Part shown: positions 34,671-45,816 of the stretch, piece by piece | How the letters are laid out: the number at the start of each line of letters is the position of its first letter | How positions within the stretch are numbered: the first letter of the stretch is position 1 | Assembly: GCF_009389715.1 (NCBI RefSeq) | Contig: NC_052404.1 | Coordinates: forward strand, 10,672,480 to 10,736,479 | From: Phoenix dactylifera | Lineage: Eukaryota > Streptophyta > Magnoliopsida > Arecales > Arecaceae | DNA length: 64,000 bases | Direction: 5' to 3' | Made by a program: the position numbers and the translations under genes | Notes under the pieces: model-generated | The model's input: the letters and a program-made list of their open reading frames with translations, nothing else | Database searches by the model: none | Told to the model about the DNA's origin: nothing

Positions 34671-35149
34671 TAAAGTCTCCCTTCATCGCATCACAGACAG
34701 ATAAAAAGAATCAATGCAACATTGTTTGTTCGATACACTCAACTTTTTTATATTCATCCAAATAATAAGAAGCACGCTACAATATTCTTTGTTCACCCTC
34801 TGAACACTGCACCTAGCTGGATATGAGTCTTATTTTTATATTTCTTATCAGTTTTACCGTAAGCATGTATTGGTGGCCTTAGGGCCTCTGGACTTTATCT
34901 ATTTAATTTTGCAACTTATATATACTGAATTTGTGGAAAAAAACTTTGAGACGTTCAAGTAGGAAGAATCTCCAATGCAGCCTAGATTTGACGCTCCCTC
35001 TGTTGGAAGGAACTCCTCGGGGCAGCATTTGATAATGAGGTAGGGCCAAAAAGTTCAATATATGCTGTATCTGTCATTGGACTTGTGGTCACATATAGAT
35101 ACCGGCAGAAAAGAAAGGAGCAAGATCAGTCACCATTTCTCAAACTCTT

Positions 35150-35476
35150 TGAAGAGGATTGAGCGATATTGCTTGAGGGTGATTCGGCTGCAATTATTGG
35201 CTGGATCCGAGAGGCGTTGCCAGTATGAATGGATGCCACCCGTTGCTTCGAGATATCTGGGCTATGATCTATAGCGAGGTGACCTTCCAGGCTAAGTACG
35301 TATACAGAGACGCCAACGGAGGCTGCAGATTGGATAGCCTCGTATGTGACCAACCATTCTAGAGATGTCCTTTGGATCGGAGAGAGGGAGCAACTTAGAA
35401 CGTTTCAGAATTTATTATCTTTTCACCTTTTTGAATGTATCAATACTAGAATTGTATGAATCATCCATTTCATTAA
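35150..35476 (+). pseudogene. LINE-type RNase H domain remnant with A-tail
   Basis: Three successive frames give pieces of one RNase H domain: LEGDSAAIIGWIREALP (35174), then CHPLLRDIWAMIYSEVTFQA (35233), then AADWIASYVTNHSRDVLW (35325). At least two frameshifts and a stop separate them. The order matches the C-terminal RNase H of plant LINE ORF2. A 3' tail of about 80 bases ends in an A-tract at 35466-35476. The 5' part of the element is missing. Confidence 0.75.
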
Positions 35477-35479
35477 AAA

Positions 35480-36530
35480 AAAAAAGAAAAGTGATGTCTT
35501 GGAGATGAATTGGGTATAGGGTAAAGTAACCTTATGGGATAACCAAACCTTCTATCTAATTCAATTGTAAAGCCTTCGTAAATATTTTCAGTGATCGAGC
35601 ATCCAACATTCCAAATTGTTGGCTATACCAGAAAAGGTGCAAAATGGAATTCAATACTTCAATTCTTATGCCGTTTGTTCTGCGACTTAGTTGCCTTCTG
35701 TTTTGGAATATATATTGGGTCTGAGGTCCCTCACATACAGTAACCATGAGACGGAACCTTAAAGCTGCTCACTTTTGGTGTTTTGATACATCAGCCCTTA
35801 ACTACTCCTTTTAAATCCCCATTAACTAATCATGAACAAACGCGTTGTCCTGGAGGCCTATAATAACGACTCAAATGAATATCGAAATGACCACAATATC
35901 TCAACGCCCTGCTGACTACGGCCTTCAACATGTCCACCAATTTTTTACGTACAAAGGGCTTGACATGTATATGTTTTTTTTCATATCTTATAGAAACCAT
36001 GGACGTACACAAACCGCATCCTTGTTCTCCCCCATCGCTTTGGAGAACTCTCGTGCCTGTTCTAAGGCTTTGTAGTTTATTCTTTTCCACTCAACATGGA
36101 ATAAGTAATCTTCAGTTGTCCACCAAAAATCTCCAATCAGTGCCGTATTTCTGAAACCACTTAACACCTACCATAACACTAACAAATAAAGTAATCCCAA
36201 AACTTCTCCATCTCGGCTGGCTCCCATGCAGAACAGGCCAGTATTGCGAATGGAAAGAAACTAAAGCATCAAAATTAGAAGTTTAGGACAAACCAATTTA
36301 AAAAAAAAAGGAATCCAGAACAAGACCCAGGCCAGCTGTAAACAACCAGTAGAAAAGAAGGAAGAACATTTATTTCTACAAACTATCAAGCGCTAAATGC
36401 ATTTATAGGTAGAGAACAAAGTCGCAACCACGAGAAGACAAAAAGCATAAAGTTTGCAATAGCATCAGCAGATATTTGACTGGCACTATAAAGAAAGAAG
36501 TTCACTGGCTCAGTCAGCAATAAAACACTA
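35480..36530. other. Spacer downstream of the proline/glycine-rich gene
   Basis: No gene recognised. The final 300 bases probably include the 3' untranslated region of the minus-strand gene ending at 36538. Confidence 0.4.
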
Positions 36531-36537
36531 GTAGCAA

Positions 36538-37627
36538 TTACTTCCATTTCTTGAACTTTCCTCCAAACATGCCATGCTTCCCATGCTTATGCTTGCCAAA
36601 CTTCCCATGCTTGAACTTCCCGTGGTGCTTGAACTTGCCATGGTGACCAGGCATATGACCATAGTAGGCCCCAGGGGTGGCACCATGATGAGAACCATGT
36701 GCAATATGGTGCACCCCATAGGCGGCCGCTGCAGCGGCTGCACCCCCAGCTAGCATCGTTCCCATGTGAGATCCATGTCCTGTGAAAAGTTTTTGACCCG
36801 GTGATTGTCGAAGAAATTAAAGATATCAAGGATCAATGTCCGTCCAAGTAACAAGGTTGGTGGGGCTCATATTATGAACTACAAAGAACCAGGAATACAA
36901 GTGGAAGGAACCCTTTGTTGTTAGATGAATGGAGATGATCCTACATGTTGTGTGTAATGATTTATACAATTAAACAAAGAACAAGAACAATCAAAAATGA
37001 AATAACAGCTTCTAATTGTACAACTGTGCTCGTTAATAATGATAAGGATGGTTAAATAATCGTGGTGCTGCTAATAAGTGAATAGCAATAATGATCTCGG
37101 TGGAGAACTTAGCCTTCATCAATTTCCTTCTCAGATCAGTAAGGATTAGATGATCTATAGTAGCAATAGAGCAGCACTGATGGTTCCATGGGTTTCTACC
37201 ACTTAAAACACTATACCAACATGGAGGATGGATCATAAGAAAGGTCTCCACTCTCCAATATGCTATCTGTAGTTTTGTAGAAATGATACATACCTTGATG
37301 TGGAGCAGATGGACCAGGATAAGCTGCTGGTGGGTATCCACCGGGTGGGTACCCATGTGGAGGGTATCCCTGTGGAGGATACCCTTGAGGAGGGTATCCC
37401 CCAGGTGCTGAGGGGTAACCTTGAGGAGGGTATCCCCCAGGTGCTGAGGGGTAACCTTGGGGAGGGTATCCCCCAGGTGCTGGGGGGTAACCTTGAGGAG
37501 GGTATGCCCCAGGTGCTGGAGGGTATCCAGAGTGGTGTCCTGATGGATAAAGTCCATGTGCCATGTCTGATAAGAATCCTCTGTCACTGCTGTCTTTCCC
37601 ATCATGCTTGTCCTTCCCACCTCCCAT
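36538..37627 (-). CDS. Glycine-rich protein A3-like (XYPPX-repeat protein)
   Basis: Two coding exons, 37294-37627 and 36538-36779, joined in phase 1 (CATCAAG|GTATGT ... TTCACAG|GACATGG), give 191 residues. Order: a charged start (MGGGKDKHDGKDSSDRGFLS), MAHGLYPSGHH, then repeated GYPPQGYPPAPG units (residues about 35-105), then an Ala-rich hydrophobic stretch (LAGGAAAAAAAYGVHHIAHG) and a His/Gly/Lys-rich tail (HGKFKHGKFGKHKHGKHG). This layout is typical of plant 'glycine-rich protein A3' proteins. Their role is unclear; the tail resembles metal- or membrane-binding low-complexity sequence. The ATG at 37627 lies eight bases after an acceptor (CATTTCAG|TGAGGAAA), so a leader exon must exist upstream; the best candidate is near 42.6 kb. 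Confidence 0.85.
37380..37530 (-). repeat. 36-bp coding minisatellite
   Basis: About four copies of a 36-base unit encode GYPPQGYPPAPG/GYPPQGYPSAPG in the proline-rich protein. Copies differ by one or two bases, showing recent unit turnover. Confidence 0.85.
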
Positions 37628-37635
37628 TTTCCTCA

Positions 37636-40600
37636 CTGAAATGGATCGTGCACAAAATAATTGATAAAACCTGTCATATTAGTCAAAAGTATAACTATAT
37701 ACAAAATTTCTACTACAGGCTTTCACTCGATAAATATTGACCAAAATACTGCCACATCGTCCAAGACAAACAACTAGTTAATAAGCAACTACGGAGAGGA
37801 GGAAAAGCATGGTTGACTTCTTTATCGCTTATATTTGTCGATATAAGGTACTGAAAAATAGTGCCAACTATGAGGAAAGAATCAGCATCTCTTTTTTTTT
37901 GGTTAATAAATTAAGCCCAATGAAGGGCACACGAAATTTGCCAGCCAATGCTAGATATTTTCACTAAAATCGATACCTTAGGAGGTCTTACACCAAACCT
38001 TTTCATATGATTGGCCCCTCTGGAAAGTTAATGAATGGAAACACGTTGCCTTGCAATCATGTAAATTACCTTGTAAATGAACTCTTCCTGATAAAAGTAT
38101 ATGCATTATGAAAACCAAACAGTTAGTAAACTAACCGCAGAAAGTGGATTTTAAATTAAAAAAATTAGATATAACAACCAACATCAATAAAAGTGAAAAA
38201 TTGAAGGTCGATGCCATAATCAATATATATATATGCTTCCGTCTACTTGCCTTTAATCGTCTTTATTTCCTATAAAGTTGCAGGCACAAACAACAGACAT
38301 GTTATAACTCCTGTTCGACCACTATCTTGTAACTTAATCGAGGATTTCTTAGAGTCCACTCCAAGATAAACAAATCCTCATTCCTTTCTTGTGATTTTTG
38401 TTTCCATTATTTTCTATTCATGCAACATGCAAGCATTCTCTAGTAGATCAATTCTTAATTTCACCATGCATACAGCGGCATTCTCATATTGGGAAGTACA
38501 GATATGCATATATCTCATGCATACATCTCATGTGCAATTTAAGGGGTTATTGTCCTTTATAAAATTTAAATTAATTTACATTTCTTCCATGTTGCCATGC
38601 GATTGTCAAAGTTGAGTAAATCAAAAGGCAAAAACCTTGGTGGTTAAGCAGATGTTTCCAATTGAAGTACACATGCAAGGAGGCAATTAGCATTTCTAAA
38701 TATGCAATTCTTTGTGTTGTATAAAAACTGAAACTCAAGTTGTTGGTATGCAAAGGTCTTCTAATTTCATTATAGTAACTTCTAAGACACCTGATAGAAA
38801 CTGAAACCCTATATTCTATGACCAGTGACCTTCATCGAAACCCCTAAATCCCATAACCAAATCATTAGTGGTCACCAACAAAGTGTGTCCATGTCATACT
38901 GTGCCACATAGTTACTAGCACTTTGAAATGGGTGCTTATTGGTACTGACTTATATCAATATGTTCTGATTCATATTTGTTTGATACAGTGCACAATAATG
39001 AAATGCATGACAGAGGCCAATTTGAGTTCTCACGTTATCCAGTCCAGAGTATAGCAGCATGCCCAGAGCTACGTGAAATGAAAACATCACTAAGGCAGGT
39101 TCGGTTTCCTTTGTTTCTGCTCTTCCAAACCTCCAAAATATTATGAAAGCTTCCTTTCTTTGGTAGTATCTATTCAAAATCACACATTATTGATCCATGC
39201 AAATTTAGAGTGAGCAAGAAATACGTCCGACACATCTACTCTCCATCATCAGATACCAAAAACGGCATTGATGCAATAAAAAGAAAAAGCAGAATTGTAG
39301 CATGCAAGTGTTTCAGCCGATACATTTCAGCAATCTTGCCTATCGTTGCTTGCTGGTGTGTGTGTTATGTGGTAAATCATAAAGGTATTGATAAGTACCA
39401 CATTGGCCTTTGACGAGTAGAAGCAGAATCTGGTATTTTTATCTTTGGACTTTAACAAGCAAGTGTTGAAGTAATGCTATAAGTCCCCCTACCAGTCATG
39501 ACTGCTATGGTAGGTACCAATGTGGTATGGACTGGTATGGTACTGTACAGACATGGTATGCTGCTATGCCTAGGGGTGCTGGCACAGCAAAAGTAAAGTG
39601 CATACCATGTGTTAGTACGGTACCTCACCAAGGAGAATATTGATACAGATACCTTATTGGCAGAGATGGTACAGCCAATGAGCACTGGCAACAGAATCCT
39701 TCCTAACAAGTGATATCCTTCCCCTTGCACAACTAACCTTTCGTTCTCTAATGACTAAGACCACCATAGCCATTCAATGAAATTTGTTAAGAACCACAAC
39801 AAGTTTCAGTATTCACAAATTTATGCATGAGATTTTAAGCATGTAACTGAGGTTGAGTGAGATTAACTATGGCAGCTTCAAATTGCATAATATTTCAGCA
39901 CATTTTTTGCTGTAGATAAGAGGCATAAATTTTAGGACTATTAGCAGATATGTTTGTAACCAATCAATGCAATTGGCTACTAGGAGAAACAACAAAAACT
40001 TGAGTCAGGGCTTATATGGGACCTAAATAGGTTTCCAATTAAAAGATACAAGCCTGTTTGTTTATTGTTCGGAATAAACAGCTTACTGTGGCAGAGCTGT
40101 CAATTGCCACATATTTTTGTTGATAAACAATCAAGGATGTACCAGCTGTTCAAGTAGCCTTTTTTTATTCTTTAGTTTTTTTGGTTTCAGTTTTATCTTG
40201 TTTAGGATGCTAGGTAATAGTTTTTTGTATGGATTATCCACCGCTTTTCTTGTAAGAATTCTGAAAGACTCTATTTGCATACTTATTTGACCACCTATCT
40301 AGAAAAAGATGTCCAGTGCACAAGGCTCCTGCTACTGTACCCCTGTGTGCAGAGAGTTTATATCCATATTTCGAATCTGTGACTCCCATGTCACAATGGA
40401 GCAACCATATCGATGTGCTAAAGCCTGCACCCCCAACCTATCTCCAATAGCAACAACAACAAAAAAAAAGCTGGCAAGAGCCCAACCTAACATGGCTTTA
40501 AGACCAAGATTTGTAACTCAGGCCTTTGCCTGGCTTGGGCCAAGCAAGCGAGGCTATTTTTTGCTCAGGTCTAGATAAGTGGTCAAATAGAGGGTGAAGC

Positions 40601-42578
40601 TTGGCGCAACAATATGGTTATTTCATTGTAACTTTAGTGCCACAGGTTCCAAGCATAGAAACAACCTTTCAGCACATGGGAGTAGGGCTTGCATATATTT
40701 GACCATTCCCAGATCCTACAGTGATGGGAGCCTCGTGCACCAATATGCCCTTTTTCATTGGAGATAAGTTGGCTCGAACTTGACCCCATAAATTCATAGG
40801 TCTACAACTATCCTATAATTCTTATTCTCACAAAAGAGAGGCAAGTTGTTTATGTGGTCCTAGAAAGTATAACATAGCTCTCCCTGTACTCCTCTCCCTC
40901 ACCCCTTCTACCTTTCTTTCTCGTCATTTTCTCTAAATGACATCCACATGAACCGCCTTCACCATAATTTTGCTTTATAGCTTATTTCTATTTATACCAT
41001 TAAATTGAACATTATACCCTCCATATTGTTCCCTTGACATAAGACTTACTGCTCCTATCACATGAAATAGCTTCAAAATCCTTCTCAAAACCTTAATCCT
41101 TCAAGTACTTCACCAAAATTCTTCAGTTTTGTGTTTAATCTCCAAACTCTAGCATTCTCCATCTTAATTCTCCAAACCAACCGACATGTTGTTAACAACT
41201 ATCCCGAGTCTATATTTCAAGAAAGTAGGAATCAAAACTCATAAAAGCTTCGACCCATTATATCTTAATCCTAAGCATTACTTTATACATGATCTGTATC
41301 GGATCACTGGTTTCAAGGTTCAAAAGAATATAGACCCTATAAATTAGTAAAATTCATAAACAAGTACCTTACAAATTAGCATGCATAAAACCCACCAAGA
41401 CGCTAGTAGGAAATTATAAATGCTGATTTCACAGGTTTCTTAAGTACATTCATATTCATAATTCCAAAGATCTTCGTGTCATTACTTCTTCATCTTTTTT
41501 TATTTTTGACATTCTTAGAAATTTTGAAACCTGAGAAACTCGATCATCCAGCTAAAGAATTCTTCTCCACTTTCTGCTTACATGCAGAAAATATGTTCTA
41601 TGACTCAATTCATATGCATAATATATCCCAACAAAAAACGCTATCGCTCTATAATTAAACAATAACCCTGCATAATAAACAAACACTTTGGATTTCCATA
41701 ATTTAGGACAATGTAAGCTGTATCTTCAAATGTACATCCAATAAAAATTTGTGCCGGATACCTTCTATCTAATATAACAATCAGTTATATCTTTATGGTT
41801 TCAGTTATTTTACAAGGAATTAGCATCCATCCCCAAAATTTATGCCAATCCCTAATAAATCATTCAAACAACCACTGGCTCATGGGTTACTATTATACAG
41901 ATTGACGCGACTTGTATCAAATTTCCATCTTGTCCTCAACTAGCAGTGCAAAAAGTGATCAATAGCTCTGCCTCCATTTTACCCAAACATACATAAAAAG
42001 AATGATCCGGTCCCCTGCAATCTAATAAATTCTAGAACAATCAGCAAGTGAAGAGAACAAAACAAAATTACATACCCTAGTCATACCTTAAAAAGTGACA
42101 CAATACCCCTTCTATCTAATAATTCTAGTACGTATAGCAAACACTCTTATTGGATCATTGATATGACATCATGATAGATAAACTTAAATTCCTGCAGATT
42201 GGTTTTATTAACAAATTTTGTATTAATCAAACCAATCACAAAAGTAGGGTACCTAAGCGATCTTGTTTGCCTCTTGACGAATTCATGTTAATAGCATCAC
42301 AAGGAGGAATCAATTGGGATTTCTAAAACACTCGAGCAAGATTTACTGTATAAATCCCACCCTTCCAAATACCAATAAGAAATCCATCAACTACTAGAAC
42401 TTATCCTTTTCTGAATGAAGATTGAAGCAATCTTCCCCCCCAAAAAAAGGGGGAAATGTCGCAATATACCGATCAATATTTGACCTAGAATCTAGTCGAT
42501 CAACAGAATAGGGTATCGATAATAAGAGAAACAACTAACGAAACAAAAACGAGAACAGATGAAGAACAGGAGGCTCAC
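37636..42578 (-). other. Probable 4.9-kb leader intron of the glycine-rich protein gene
   Basis: An acceptor at 37636 just before the coding ATG and a donor at 42578 (TTCTTG|GTGAGCC) could bound one long leader intron. The interior is AT-rich and has no gene. A GGTATGGTAC-type repeat patch lies at 39480-39720. The link between the two splice sites is inferred from the absence of any other candidate. Confidence 0.4.
39480..39720. repeat. GGTATGG/GGTACC-rich repeat patch
   Basis: Clustered GGTATG, GGTACC and CATACCAT variants, like the patches at 1.1-1.4 kb and 21.5 kb. Confidence 0.5.
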
Positions 42579-42649
42579 CAAGAACGAGAAGAGATCCGAA
42601 CCACTCGGCGATCGAGGCCGAGAAGCGTCGCACCCTCCATCTTTATAGG
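42579..42649 (-). promoter_or_regulatory. Candidate TATA box and leader exon for the glycine-rich protein gene
   Basis: On the minus strand CCTATAAAG (42649-42641) is followed by a GC-rich stretch that ends in donor TTCTTG|GTGAGCC at 42579. Transcription would start near 42612, giving a leader exon of about 35 bases. An ATG at 42637 lies between the TATA box and the expected start, so it would not be used. Confidence 0.45.
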
Positions 42650-43454
42650 CTCTTCCGCTACGCGTTATTGCAACGGGTTGTACCTTACGCGAGAAGGAAG
42701 GATTCGCCTTCCTTCGCCCGACTCTACCGTTGGATAGTGAGATATCCACTTCGAGATCTGTGCAGGCGGTAGAAGAAGAGTTCGAAGTGCTTTAAGAACT
42801 GTGGGGAGAGAGATCCAACGGTTGGTGTTCCGAAATAAGACCGATCGTTCTTTCGCGTGAGATACAACCCGAACCCCGCGTTATCATAGCTTCTCTTAGA
42901 AGTACCCACGTTTCCCACCTAGAAATGCGACTTCCTATTAATACCCACGAGCTGGAGCTGGCGGCTCAGCCCTTCAAAACGCGTGAGAGACGCGGTCCCG
43001 AACCGAAGGGAACCTCTATATGAATGCCGTTTTCAACCAAAAAAAAAAAAAAAAAAACCGAAGGGAACCGAGATATCCGCCACGTATTGCGTAACCCTGA
43101 GTGTAGCTGGTGGAGGACAAGCGGAAGCAGGATTCCCCATGGAGTTGCCGCGTGCGCAATTAATAATGGGCCCCGCGGACCATCCGCTTGGATTTTGAAA
43201 TCGAAGGGCACGCGGACGTAAAATAAGGCATGCGGACCGTTCTTTGGATGCACTCCAGGCCAAAATAGAAGATAATAATGCAAAAATTATATAGAGAAGT
43301 TGGCTGGACGCTTACTTTGCCAATTTTTTTTTTTTTAGCACCTATCTTAAAACAAGAAATTAAAAGTCAAAAAAAAATGAGACCTGTGCTACTAAAAACA
43401 GAGTTGGTCAACTTTGTAACTTTAAAAAAAATAAATACAAAAAATTAATTACTT
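42650..43454. other. Spacer, upstream promoter region
   Basis: The 42650-43250 part is comparatively GC-rich and is probably the upstream promoter of the minus-strand transcript. There is a poly-A run at 43041-43057. Open frames here overlap on both strands without domains. Confidence 0.35.
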
Positions 43455-43850
43455 AGTATGTATAATCTTACCATGCAGTATATATTGATAAAAAAATGTT
43501 TTAAAAATTGTATATCGATTTATTTGATAGTATGTATTGGATCATTGCTAAGTGTATATCAGATAAGCTTTCAGTATGTATTAAAAAGTCAACGAATATG
43601 TATCATCAGCTATATAGTATGTATTGGTAAATATGATATTCTAAAACTATATATTATTTACTTTGAAGTGTGTATTGGGGTGCTAGATAACTAATTTGCT
43701 AGGTATGTATCATCTGACCGTGTATTATATACTAGTGAACATCATGTTCTAAAAATTGTATATCAATATACTTTGATGTGTCTGTTAACTTGTTAAATAA
43801 CTAATTTGCTTGGTATGTATTACTTGATTATTAGTATGTACTATAATTTT
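43455..43850 (+). repeat. Decayed tandem repeat rich in GTATGTAT
   Basis: Units of roughly 100-130 bases recur. Shared pieces include GTTTTAAAAATTGTATATC / GTTCTAAAAATTGTATATC, AGATAACTAATTTGCT / AAATAACTAATTTGCT and TAGTATGTATTGG. Confidence 0.7.
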
Positions 43851-43859
43851 TTTTTTAAA

Positions 43860-45810
43860 TCATGGGAACTAACGAACCCGTTAGTAGAAACGATTTATGA
43901 CTTTTGGATTTCTTCTTTAAGATGTATACTAAAAGAAACATAGCAAAATGGAAAACCTGGCCCACATTTTTTTTCTGGGATGCCCTGACCCATATGATTT
44001 TTGTTCGAATATAATAACCACGATTCAAATGAGGAGTGAGATTCCCATAACTGCCGCATCCATTAACGTTTGCATGACATTTATAGTACATAAATGAAAA
44101 ATGTTGGATGCAAATAATTTGTGCCATCTTGATATTCCCATGACCTCTATTAAAGGGAATCAAACTTTTTCTTTTTCATCCTAGATAATGATTCCTAATG
44201 CAGATCTTATAAACTTTAAACATCCATCAAATGTATAATATGTTTATATTAACACAGGCTTGTCATTAGCCCAGCGAATCAATTCTACCAAAGGAAAAAA
44301 GAAGGCATATCATAAATTTTTTCTCTTAAAAATTCAGAAGATTTTATTGGAGGGAATCAATATCCTTTATATCTTTTCATTGTGCTTCATAGCCCACTTG
44401 CTAAAAGGGAGCTGCGGTCCCTTGTTCCTTTCCTCCTTCTTGTGGGCAATATGTGGAGATAGCAACTCGGATTGAATCGAGGTCAATTCTATTACAGGAG
44501 CAACAAAAAATAGTTTTGAGCTAAAATTTGGACTCATACCAAATCCATTTACTTCATATTTTGCATCCTTTTACTTGGCCTTGCTTTACTTAGCTCGGCA
44601 TGAGATTAACTCTGCAATTAACTAAGTTCAGTCAAGTTTGGGGTTCGAAACTTGTTGTATTATGCTCATTGTCAGTTAGTATGAACAATGGATGTAAATC
44701 AAAAACATCCCAAAATCATTTTAATTTTAAGAAAGCGTACGATAATTCATGGTCTTTTTACATGCTGGTGGATCTAATGTGTAGTGTCCTGAAGGTTAAT
44801 CTTCTTTTCATCACCACTACATATTAGAATCTACTGAGTTTTATCTGCTTAATCTTAATGCACGCATCTGAAAGATAGCTAGGTCAACTGTATGTACTAG
44901 GTTCACCATCACAAATTGCACGACCAACTTGCCTTCACTTAATAAGCTGGGTCTTGAGTTATACCTAATAAAATTAGGACAGAAAGTTTTGAGGTAGGAT
45001 TGCATCTAGTATTTTATTAGGGCAACTGTGATATAAAGAAGTTTTTTTGAAGAAAATTTCCTGCATCCAGTTGCCATTCACAGGCTCGGTTAACATATAT
45101 TCATGCCACAAAAGGCTTCTTTGGTGGCATTTAATTTTTTCTTCTCACATTTTGCCCTTGCTTTTTTTTTTTTAAAGAAATTAATTTAGCTTTGTAAAGT
45201 GTTTTCGTCCAAAATCATAAATATACTTTCATTACCTTACAGCCAATAATAAGGAGTATTTATTCCACATCTTCTTGGGACCAGTATCAGAATTTTGATC
45301 ATCTTACTGATGATTGATTAAGCATTTGCCTAATAATTCAAAAGAATATATAAGCAACCTAATGAAGATAAATATAAACAGAGAAATAAATGCCAAACTA
45401 CATTTTCATATCACAAAAATATACAAGCTTCAAACCAAGAAAGCAAATGAGCTCGCAGTTTAAAATACACCAAGTTTGGTAAGTTAATGGAGGGCAAAAT
45501 GTGAACCTCACACACCTTCCAGTTTCCTCTAAGGAGCCAAGGCCCACCCATGAAACCAGATGCAAGCCTTGTACTAGAATAACAGCTGATAATAGAGAAT
45601 GTCAGTGATAGGATCAGATACAGTGGCAACATGCCGAGCACTTCATGAACTCAAAGCCCACTACCAACAGATGGCAGGATGAAGCTACCACCTCCCCACT
45701 TAAGAAGAAATCTGTTCAAAGTAAGTCTTATAAATTATCTCATAATACACAGAAGAACAAAAACTTCTTTGAAGTCATGAAACTATCAGGGAAAGAAGGA
45801 ACAACCTCTG
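43860..45810. other. Spacer downstream of the NET2-type gene
   Basis: No gene recognised. The last 200-400 bases before 45817 probably contain the 3' untranslated region of the minus-strand NET2-type gene. Confidence 0.4.
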
Positions 45811-45816
45811 TTCGGT

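Noticed and set aside
37300-37740. 146-codon plus-strand frame across the YPP repeats
   Set aside because: It is the antisense reading of the 36-bp minisatellite; the repetition comes from the real minus-strand protein.
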